In this document: positions 56,868-64,000 of the stretch, piece by piece
Layout of the letters: every line of letters starts with the position of its first letter
Position numbering within the stretch: position 1 is the first letter of the stretch
Origin: Notamacropus eugenii
Taxonomy: Eukaryota; Chordata; Mammalia; Diprotodontia; Macropodidae
Assembly: GCF_028372415.1 (NCBI RefSeq)
Contig: NC_092873.1
Location: forward strand, 353,896,660 to 353,960,659
DNA length: 64,000 bases
Direction of reading: 5' to 3'
Notes under the pieces: model-generated
Databases searched by the model: none
What the model was told of the DNA's origin: nothing
The model's input: only the letters and a program-made list of their open reading frames with translations
Translations under genes and position numbers: made by a program

Positions 56868-57090
56868 ATAGGGTAGCTAGGTGGCACAGTGGATAGAGTA
56901 CTGGGCTTGGAATGAGGAAGACTCATGTTCCTGAATTCAAATCTGGCCTTTGACATTTACTAGCTGTGTGGCCCTGGGCAAGTCACTTAATCTTCTTTGC
57001 CTCAGTTTCCTCATCTGTCAAATGAGCAGGAGAAGGAAGTGGCAAACCACTCCAATATCTTTGCCAAGAAAACCCCAACATGGGGTCATG
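56868..57090 (+). mobile_element. Marsupial tRNA-headed SINE
   Basis: GGGTAGCTAGGTGGCACAGT, GGATAGAGTACTGGGC, CTGGGCAAGTCACTTAATC, GTGGCAAACCACTCCAATAT, AAACCCCAACATGGGGTCAT. The extreme 3' end is replaced by AATAATAAAGGG. Confidence 0.88.
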
Positions 57091-57314
57091 AATAATAAAG
57101 GGAAATAATATAAAGCTCTTTGCAAACCTAAAAATACTAAATAAGTAGTTATAGACTCTATCTCCACTTCCTCTTTGCTTAATGATTCAGTCACCAGGTA
57201 TTGATGAGTGCCTGTTATATGTTGAGCACTTCAGTGTGGCCTATAGATACTTGCCCTGAGACAATCTGTAAAATTTCCTTAGGAAGATCAAAATTCCAAA
57301 AAAAAAAAAAAAAA

Positions 57315-57590
57315 GCTGACATTTATATGGTGCTTTTAGGTTAGTGACACACTTTGCCTTCATGATCTCACTTGATTTCCACAAAAACCCTGTGAGGTCA
57401 ATACTTATAGGTATTATACTCATTTTAAAGAAACTGAGTTTCAGAGGAAGTGAAATGGCTTATCCATGGTCACACAACCAAGAAGTGTTACCGTGGATCA
57501 CACAACAAGTAGGTCTTGGAGAGAGAATTCAAACCGGGGTCTTCCTGACCCCATATGCAGCATTTTGTCTACTATCCCATGATTTCTCTT
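57315..57590 (-). mobile_element. MIR/CORE SINE, antisense
   Basis: GACATTTATATGGTGCTTTT, ACAAAAACCCTGTGAGGTC, AAGAAACTGAGTTTCAGAGG, CATGGTCACACAACCAAGAA, ATTCAAACCGGGGTCTTCCT in antisense order. An A15 run at 57299-57314 borders it. Confidence 0.75.
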
Positions 57591-57944
57591 GATGAGTAGG
57601 GGAAGTGGTAGTAGTATGAGGTAGTGAGTTAAAGGTCCCAGATGAACAGCATAGGACTTTAAAGGCTGTAGGGGTTCAGAGAAAGGGTAGTTTTTATGGA
57701 GGAGGAAGGCCTTGACCTTAGCCACGAAAGCTGGATATGATTTGGATTAGGATGAGAGTCAGAGGAGTGAGAAAGTTATTCCAGACTGATCTGTTTGTTA
57801 TTTTATCACATACACACTCCTCCAACCTCCAGTCCTCTCCCACTCTCAACATATTCCCAGTTTCTTGAATATGGAAAAGTCACCATGCAGGAGATTTCAC
57901 CCAAGATGGCAAAAAGAGTAAAACTGAAATTGGATTTCACAAAG

Positions 57945-58030
57945 GCAGTTAAGTGGTATAGTGGAAAGAGTTGTATGGCAGGCTCTAGCCTCTGGCATGA
58001 CTCTCCTGCTTTCCACTGGCACTGGCTGGA
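57945..58030 (+). mobile_element. Marsupial SINE head fragment
   Basis: GGCAGTTAAGTGGTATAGTG and GAAAGAGTTGTATGGCAGGC resemble the tRNA-like head. The rest is lost. Confidence 0.45.
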
Positions 58031-58168
58031 TGGGGACCCAGAGATCTACTACTACAACTCCCTTCAGGGATATCCTTGAAGGGCTACATGTGTCTTTCCG
58101 AAATTGTAGCTCATGATCCCCCACTGGTGTACTTTCCCTATGATTACCAGCTGGTATCAATAAGCCAG

Positions 58169-58413
58169 GGCAGCTAGGTGGTGAAGTGGATAGAGTGCAG
58201 GGCCTGAAGCCAGGGAGACTCCTCTTTCTGAGTTCAAATCTGACCACACATACTTCCTAGACCCTGGGCAAGTCACTAACCCTGTTTGCCTCATCTGTAA
58301 AGAGAGTTGGAGAAAGAAATGGCAAAGAACTCCAGTCTCTTTGCCAAGAAAATCCCAAATGGGGTCACAGAGAGTCAGACACAACCAAAATGACTAAATA
58401 ACAACGACAATAA
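58169..58413 (+). mobile_element. Marsupial tRNA-headed SINE, full length, with TSD
   Basis: GGCAGCTAGGTGGTGAAGTG, GATAGAGTGCAGGGCC, CCTGGGCAAGTCACTAACC, TGGCAAAGAACTCCAGTCTC, GGGGTCACAGAGAGTCAGAC. Flanking 13-mers ATCAATAAGCCAG (58156-58168) and ATCAATTAGCCAG (58414-58426) differ at one base. Confidence 0.92.
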
Positions 58414-59044
58414 ATCAATTAGCCAGTCAGACTTCTAGTTATCTTTTAATTAGGGCATATTTATTAAGGGGACTTAACAGTAAGAACGAAACATTCCCTC
58501 TAAAAGTCTGTGACACACCCTCCCACAAGTACCTACAAACTATAGGAGAAAGTAAGCATATGGCAAAGGAGTTAGCTCGACCCTCTTGGGAGTCCCTTTG
58601 CCAGAATTTGCTAGATGTTCGCTTCCTGAGAGATGGTGTAACTTTCTGCTGGGTTCTTTGTAGAGGCCTGAAGCCACCTTTCCTCAGTGTGTCTAATTTG
58701 ACTTTGGCTCCTGATGAAGACATTTCATGAACTGTTACTGGGACATTGTCAGAATGAGGATGCCAATGGCAAACCTCAAATCCTTTGGCTTATCCAAGTT
58801 CACAAGTCCCTCCTTTGGTTGAGGAGGGAAAAGAGAAGGAGACAGAGACACAGAGGAGTCATATGCAGAATAATCATCTCACTCTACTCTCCACCAAGGG
58901 ATTCTTTCTCAGAGGTTCAATTCTCTAGACTGCCAAACACACCAATGCTCCATTTTAAACTGTCTTTCTGATTTTTTTACAAGTTCCATAGATTATAACC
59001 AAATCTCTTCAGCTAATCCTTGTATACTTCCTGGGCAACACCAC

Positions 59045-59165
59045 TCTGTTCCATTCAATAATAACTTTATGAATAAAACATTTATTAAGCCCTTACTGAG
59101 TGCAAAGCATTTTGCTAAAAAGTAAGATAGTCCTAGCTCTCAAGAAGAGAGGCAAACACATAGGG
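59045..59165 (-). mobile_element. L2 LINE 3' end, antisense
   Basis: AAACATTTATTAAGCCCTTA, CTGAGTGCAAAGCATTTTGC, GTCCTAGCTCTCAAGAAGAG follow the antisense L2 end. Confidence 0.68.
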
Positions 59166-59686
59166 AAGATTTTGGCTACAAGTCACATGGAAATGTCTCA
59201 TGGTCTTCTTTAGGGTACAGCGGCAAAGCAAATGGCAATACCTCTTCTTTAATGGTATTTCCACTACTAAAATCATATCAGTTTCTGATGTTAAATTACA
59301 AGATAGTGTCCAGGATTTAATGACAAGAACTTTACTTTCTAGGTTTTCAGTAGCTGTGGCTGTAGGCCCTGTAGGAGCATTTGCCAGGCTAGATCTCCAC
59401 AGAAATTGCTTCCCAGGATGATAGCTGAGGACATTAGACTGGATGCATTCCTTTTTCCAAGCTTCAGGGTCCTAGACTGTCTCCACCAAGGCCTGAGGGA
59501 GACATGGTGAAGCTGATTTGTTTACCCAGCAAGTGCTGTGTCCTGCCTCCCTCTCAGGTAGCTTCAACTAGGCTGGCCTGCCTGCTCTGTAGGTGGCATC
59601 TGATTAGCCAAAAGCTTTCAAGGATTTCTAAACTGATTACTAGGTGATGGAAACAGCTGACATGATCGAACAGCAACAGTCAAGGG

Positions 59687-59935
59687 CAGCTAGGTGGATG
59701 GAATGCCAGGTCTGGAGGCAGGAAGACTCATCTTCCTGAGTTCAAATCTGGTCTCAGACACTTACTAGCTGTGCGACCCTGGGCAAGTCACTTAATTGTG
59801 CCTGCCTCAGTTTCCTCATCTGTCAAATGAGCGGGAGAAGGAAATGGTAAACCATTCCAGTATCTTTCCCAAGAAAACCCCAAATAGGGTCACAAAGAGT
59901 CTGACACAGACTGAAAATGACTAAATAGATTTGAT
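59687..59935 (+). mobile_element. Marsupial tRNA-headed SINE, full length
   Basis: GGCAGCTAGGTGGATGGAAT, TTGAGTTCAAATCTGG-type block, CTGTGCGACCCTGGGCAAG, GAAATGGTAAACCATTCCAG, AGGGTCACAAAGAGTCTGAC. Confidence 0.9.
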
Positions 59936-60084
59936 TGTGACTTTTTTTGCACTTATTCTAAAGCCTTTAATTGTTTGATTCAGTAGAGGAATTCTTACCT
60001 GGTTAAGGTATCAGGGCATAATAGCTTGTTAATTATTTCAAGTTGTTAGGGTGATTGAGTGATTAACTAAATCAGTTGATCTTT

Positions 60085-60230
60085 ACCCTTACAGAATGTT
60101 GGACTTGAAGTCAAGGAATACTTGAGTTTGAATTCCACAGCATACATTTCCGAGCTGTGTAACCCTGGTCAAGTTAGTTAATCTCTTCCAGCCTTGGTTT
60201 CCTGATCTGTAGAATGGGTTTTCAGTTGTG
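60085..60230 (+). mobile_element. MIR-type SINE fragment
   Basis: TTGAGTTTGAATTCCACAGC, GCTGTGTAACCCTGGTCAAG, TTGGTTTCCTGATCTGTAGA in sense order. Confidence 0.7.
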
Positions 60231-60962
60231 TCACGATGGGAACTTGTGTGTTGAGAGGTTAGGGAGGGACGAAGGCACTAGGCTGGAGAGTTCATGCTGC
60301 TTTCTTCCTCTCTCATCTTCTATCCTTCTCCACAGCCTCACTCCCCAGAAACCGAGAACCTCAGGGATAGAAGGGGTGTTACACACCATCAGATAGTACA
60401 CCCATCTAGCACGTATGGAAGAAGACCAAAGCAGTATGAATGCTGGAGAATGTTGTGGGCAGGGGCCCTCTTGTCTGACAGATCCTAGGGCTTGGTATGT
60501 GTCACCTAGTTTCACCCCCACCCTGCTCCCATCATGCTGTGGGGTGAACAACTTAGGGCTCTGAGTTGCATAGTGTCCAACTCTGCACCTTCTAAGAAAG
60601 GGCTAAGACCCTCTCCTTCATGGGATCCCTCAATCAGAGATGTCTATGGACTTATTATTTTGTATCTTACCTACATATTAGTCTCTAACTCTTCTCCCCT
60701 TTCTCCCATTGTCCTTGTCTAAGTAGTCTCAAAACAGGCTCGTTCTCCCTCCTGCCCTACTCCTCAAGCTCCGTTTCATGACCCCTCCTCTCTCATCTCT
60801 AGCATGGCAGGGGGAGGGGGTAGTGCCCCAGATGGCCCTGCCTGTTCTATTCATAGCTCAGGCGGCTGACATGGTTCACATACTTGACATTTCTGATGTC
60901 TGGCCCCAGGGATACTGCCCCCCACCTCTCTCTGCCAGCCTCCTCTTGGTGTTCTCACTTTA

Positions 60963-61110
60963 GGGTTGACAGGGACCTTAGAGATCAACTGGTCCATTTC
61001 ACAGAGGAGGAGACTAAAGTCTAGAGAGGGGAATGACTTGGCCTAGGTCACATAGCTAGTGATTGAATCAGGACTAGAATCCAGGTGTCTTGACTTCAAG
61101 CTCGTGGCAA
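60963..61110 (-). mobile_element. MIR3-type SINE
   Basis: ACAGGGACCTTAGAGATCAA, TCACAGAGGAGGAGACTAAA, CTAGGTCACATAGCTAGTGA, AGAATCCAGGTGTCTTGACT in antisense order. Confidence 0.75.
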
Positions 61111-61143
61111 TGTAAGGTGATAGTGATGTAGAAAACAAGATAT

Positions 61144-61144
<1 letters not shown>

Positions 61145-61199
<55 letters not shown>
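61145..61199. repeat. (TG)n microsatellite
   Basis: About 27 uninterrupted TG units. Confidence 0.97.
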
Positions 61200-61200
<1 letters not shown>

Positions 61201-61204
61201 GGGA

Positions 61205-62443
61205 TCTGGTAATCAATTAATCAATCATTAGCCATTTTATTTATCAATTGCCAGGCACCATGCTAAGCACTGGAAATACAAAGGAAGAAACAGTCCTTGC
61301 TCTTGTGATCTAATGGAGAAGACAGCCCATACTATTTATTTATAGGTTGTACATACAGGATACCCTTAAAGCAGATGGAAGCAACTTTAGTAAGAAAGGT
61401 TTTAGCAGTTAAGGTGACCAGGAGAGGTCTCCTCCAGCAGGTGGCATTTGAGCTGAGTCTTGAAGGAAGTTGGGGAAACAGAAAAGCTGAGATGAGGATG
61501 GAGAGTATTCCAGACATGGGAGATTGCCAATAAAAAAGGATGAGTGTCCTGTGCACAAAATAGAGAGTAGCTCAGTATCTCTGGGTCATAGAGTGAGTGC
61601 ATGGAGGAGAACAAGAGTAAGAAGACAAGAAATGTAGGGAAGATCCAGGAAGGGTTTTAAATACTAAACTAATGCCTGGAGATATTTCCTCCTGGATGTA
61701 ATAGGGAGCCATTGCAATCTGAGGGGGTGGAGGTGACCTGATTAGATTTGCACTTAAGGAAATAGCTTAGGTGGAGGATGAATGGGGAGGGTCTTGAATC
61801 AGGGAGACCAATTAGAAGGCTATGAAAATAGTCAAGCAGAGAGGTGAGGAGATCCTCAAATAAGATAACCAGAGGGCAGAGGTGACACATACGAGATGGT
61901 ATGAATATTTTTTAAAAAAAGACAAAATTTGGCAAATAATTGGATATATGGGATGAATGAGAGTGGAATTGAAGGTGACAATGAGGTTTCAGGCCTGGAT
62001 GACTGAGGATGGTTGTGCTTTTTACACAGTAAAAGGGAAGTTTGGAGAAGGGAAAGATTTTGCTAAAAAGAGAATGAAATCTCTTTTGAACATTTTGAAG
62101 TTTCTAAACAAGAGCCGAGGAGAGCTAGGTGGTGTAGTAGCTAGAATGCCAGGTCTGGAGTGAGGAAGAATTGAGCTCAGATCTGGCCTCAGACATTTAG
62201 TACCTTGTGTGACCCTGGGCAAGTCACTTTACTGTGTGCCTCAGTTTCCTCATCTGTCAAATGAGCTGGCAAAGGAAATGGCAAACCACCAGTATCTTTG
62301 CCAGGAAAACTCCAAATGGGGTTAGAGAGTCAGACAAGACTTTAAACAACTGAACAATGAGTAGGCTTTTATTTGGAAATGTCCAATAGGTAGTTGGTTA
62401 TATGAGACTGGAGCTCAAGAGAGACTGAGGCCAGATAAATAGA
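61205..62443 (-). mobile_element. L2 LINE 3' region, antisense, split by a SINE
   Basis: The longest L2 piece here. It has CAATTGCCAGGCACCATGCT, AAGCACTGGAAATACAAAGG, GGCATTTGAGCTGAGTCTTG, AGAGTATTCCAGACATGGGA, TAATAGGGAGCCATTGCAAT, GAAGGTGACAATGAGGTTTC. It resumes after the SINE at 62362 with GTAGGCTTTTATTTGG. The run ends at the young L1 insertion at 62462. Confidence 0.8.
62118..62361 (+). mobile_element. Marsupial tRNA-headed SINE, inside L2
   Basis: GAGAGCTAGGTGGTGTAGTA, GCTAGAATGCCAGGTC, GTGTGACCCTGGGCAAGTC, AAATGGCAAACCACCAGTAT, GGGGTTAGAGAGTCAGACAA, ending AACAACTGAACAATGAG. Confidence 0.88.
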
Positions 62444-62461
62444 TCTGGGAGTTATTTACTA

Positions 62462-62665
62462 TATAATTTATTTATTTATCAGTTTTCAACATTCACTTCC
62501 ACAAGAATTTGAATTCAAGATTTTCTTGCCATCTCTCCCCACCCTCACCTCAGGACAGCATGCATCCCATCTACTCCTTCCTCCGGTCTCCTCCTTTCTA
62601 TTACCCACCCTTCTTCCATCTCCCTTCCCCTCTATTTTCCTGTAGGGCAAAATAGATTTCTATAC
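62462..62665 (-). mobile_element. L1/HAL1 3'-end insertion with perfect 18-bp TSD
   Basis: Antisense copy of the terminal 3'UTR seen sense at 22925-23125 (TTTTCAACATTCACTTCCAC, AAGAATTTGAATTCAAG, CCTGTAGGGCAAAATAGATT). The A/T tail is at the left edge. The 18-mer TCTGGGAGTTATTTACTA occurs exactly on both sides (62444-62461 and 62666-62683). It is 5' truncated and among the youngest insertions here. Confidence 0.92.
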
Positions 62666-63044
62666 TCTGGGAGTTATTTACTAAAGGATAACAACTGAGC
62701 AACTCTGTCTAATCAAGGCCTCTTCCCAGACCCTATCTGCCCCACTTCACGGAAGTGAAGAAAGAGGAAAAGCTAGGTACCTGGATAATCCATTGGGTAT
62801 CTTGCCCCTGGATGATTAAAAATGGAGTTTCTTCACGGAACCCCAATCTAGATCCTGCCATCTGACCTTTCCTATGTTTTCCTTAGGGATGGAAACAGCT
62901 CAGGAAATGGGGGTGGGTTAGGGAGGTTTGGCGGGTAACAGACAGATAGGAAGCAGACCCTTTCCCCTTTCTCACATGGGGGTCTAAGTTAGAAGAATTT
63001 AGTCTCTTGAGGCCAGGATATCCCTGAACTTCTCTGAGAGGAAA

Positions 63045-63185
63045 TATTCAATTAATTTCAATAAGCATTTATTAAGTGTTTGTGTAGGGCACTGTGCTAA
63101 GGGCTCAAAGAATAAAAAAAAAAAATCCCAAACAAGAAACAATTCCTGTCTCCAAGACACTTACAAAGGGGAAAGGGGAGGGAAC
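63045..63185 (-). mobile_element. L2 LINE 3' end, antisense
   Basis: AATAAGCATTTATTAAGTGT, GGGCACTGTGCTAAGGGCTC, CTGTCTCCAAGACACTTACA in antisense order, with an A-run at 63115-63125. Confidence 0.72.
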
Positions 63186-63289
63186 AAGATTGTGTGGGAG
63201 TGGGGACAGGGAAACATATAAAAACATATCAAAAATCAGCAGCTCTTTCAGGTTACCAATAATTTTATGCATGTTATCTCATTTGTTCT

Positions 63290-64000
63290 CATTCCAATGA
63301 TTCCCGGATCTCTATATATCCAGTTTTGGTCTCATCTGAGCTCTAGTCCTGTTGACCCCTGACTGCCTGTTGAAAATTTTGAGCTGAATGTACCATAGGC
63401 ATCTCAATAAGCTCAACATGTCTAAAACAGAAATTATGTTTTTCCCCAAACCTACCCCTCTTCTGCTGGCAAGGGCACTATCTTTCTTCTGTTCACCCAA
63501 GTTCACAATCTCATCATCTTTCCTTTTGACTCCTTATTCTCCCTTCCCCCATCTCTCCAATTAGTTACCAAATCTAGTCTTTTGTACCTCCACAATTTTT
63601 CTGAAACTAGCCATCTTCTCTCTCACCTATAGAGTTGCCACTCTAGTTCGACTCCTTTTGTGTTCAGTTATTTTTCAGTTGTGTCTATCTCTTTGTGACC
63701 CCCACTTTTTTTTTTTTTTGGTTTTCTTGCCAAAGATCCTAAAGTGGTTTGCCGTTTCCTTCTCCAGCTCATTTGCTAGATAAGGAAACTGAGGAAAACA
63801 AGGTTAAATGACTTGTCATACAGTAAATGTCTAAAGTGGGATTTGAACTCAGGTCTTCTTGACTCCAGGCTTGGTGCTGTATCCACTGAGTCACTTAGCT
63901 GCTCTTAATACCTCTCATTTAGGTTATTGTAATAGCCTCCTAACTCAGCGACCTGTCTCAAATGTCTTCTCTGCTTCAAACCATCCTCCACATAGCTGCC
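63290..64000 (+). mobile_element. L2 LINE ORF2 (reverse transcriptase, C-terminal part), split by a SINE
   Basis: Sense reading gives LNMSKTEIMFFPKPTPLL-like sequence (63410-63460), FTISSSFLLTPYSPFPHLSN (63505-63560), and after the SINE LGYCNSLL (63915-63940) and HPPHSC at the edge. These are conserved downstream blocks of L2 ORF2 (NMSKTE.I.., L.YCN.LL). The frame is broken by the SINE and other changes. The element continues past the window. Confidence 0.8.
63655..63905 (-). mobile_element. Marsupial tRNA-headed SINE, antisense, inside L2
   Basis: TTCAGTTATTTTTCAGTTGT, TTTGCCGTTTCCTTCTCCAG, AGGAAACTGAGGAAAACAAG, GAACTCAGGTCTTCTTGACT and the head complement TATCCACTGAGTCACTTAGC. A T13 run lies at 63708-63720. 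Confidence 0.88.

Larger units (their letters stand above)
43265..64000 (+). other. ARHGAP23: ARHGAP23 intron 1 (continues beyond window)
   Basis: Begins with the donor GTGAGAGG. The first 1 kb is GC-rich and unique, then the intron is a mosaic of MIR, L2, CR1/L3, L1 and SINE sequence listed separately. Stretches without any recognised feature are 43265-44329, 44506-45600, 47321-47929, 52681-53629, 57591-57940, 58031-58155, 58427-59044, 59166-59686, 60231-60962 and 62684-63044. Confidence 0.8.

Noticed and set aside
57795-58079. 94-codon frame as a possible processed gene fragment
   Set aside because: It covers a SINE head remnant and unique sequence; no similarity to a known protein.
58427-59686. 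Retroviral LTR
   Set aside because: No paired terminal repeats, no primer-binding site and no gag or pol-like reading were found here or elsewhere in the window.
53873-63905. CRISPR-like array from regularly recurring similar units
   Set aside because: The similar units are dispersed SINE copies of about 250 bases in both orientations, in a vertebrate genome. There are no short direct repeats with unique spacers.

Overview
The window is metatherian (marsupial) nuclear DNA. The evidence is the interspersed repeats: many copies of a tRNA-headed SINE with the head GGCAGCTAGGTGG and GTGGATAGAG, opossum-type L1 3' ends, an ORF1-only HAL1-like element, old L2, MIR and MIR3, CR1/L3-clade sequence, and hAT and mariner miniature elements. 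I cannot tell a didelphid such as Monodelphis from an Australian marsupial by eye.

Two host genes are recognisable, both on the + strand and in the order known from human 17q12. The left third holds the 3' end of SOCS7. It consists of intron sequence (1-9655), an exon carrying most of the SOCS box (9656-9791), the last coding exon (10240-10360, stop TAG) and a long 3' untranslated region ending at an AATAAA at 18659. The right part holds the 5' end of ARHGAP23. Its first coding exon is very short (43202-43264, 21 codons, starting MNGVTFCLVGIPPRPEPR) and is followed by intron 1, which runs past the window end. No second coding exon was found.

The roughly 24 kb between the two genes contains no other protein gene that I can support. 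It holds a perfect CTCF consensus at 24507-24520 and a GC-box-rich block at 28975-29231 that ends in a good splice donor. That block is a good candidate for an upstream noncoding first exon of ARHGAP23, because a strong splice acceptor lies 35 bases before the known start codon. An optional middle exon at 40440-40521 would keep an ATG in the upstream exon in frame with ARHGAP23.

Region by region: 1-9.6 kb, SOCS7 intron dominated by antisense L1; 9.6-18.7 kb, SOCS7 end; 18.7-28.9 kb, intergenic with SINE, HAL1, L2 and L1; 29-43.3 kb, ARHGAP23 upstream region with microsatellites, a large hAT element and long purine and pyrimidine tracts; 43.3-64 kb, ARHGAP23 intron 1, which is mostly L2, CR1/L3, MIR and SINE sequence with several readable nested insertions. 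SOCS7 is a SOCS-box substrate adaptor and ARHGAP23 a Rho GTPase-activating protein. They are neighbours by conserved synteny, not members of one pathway. I saw no novel gene system. The most interesting points are the ARHGAP23 upstream exon model, a possible SOCS7 3'UTR intron and the nested transposons.
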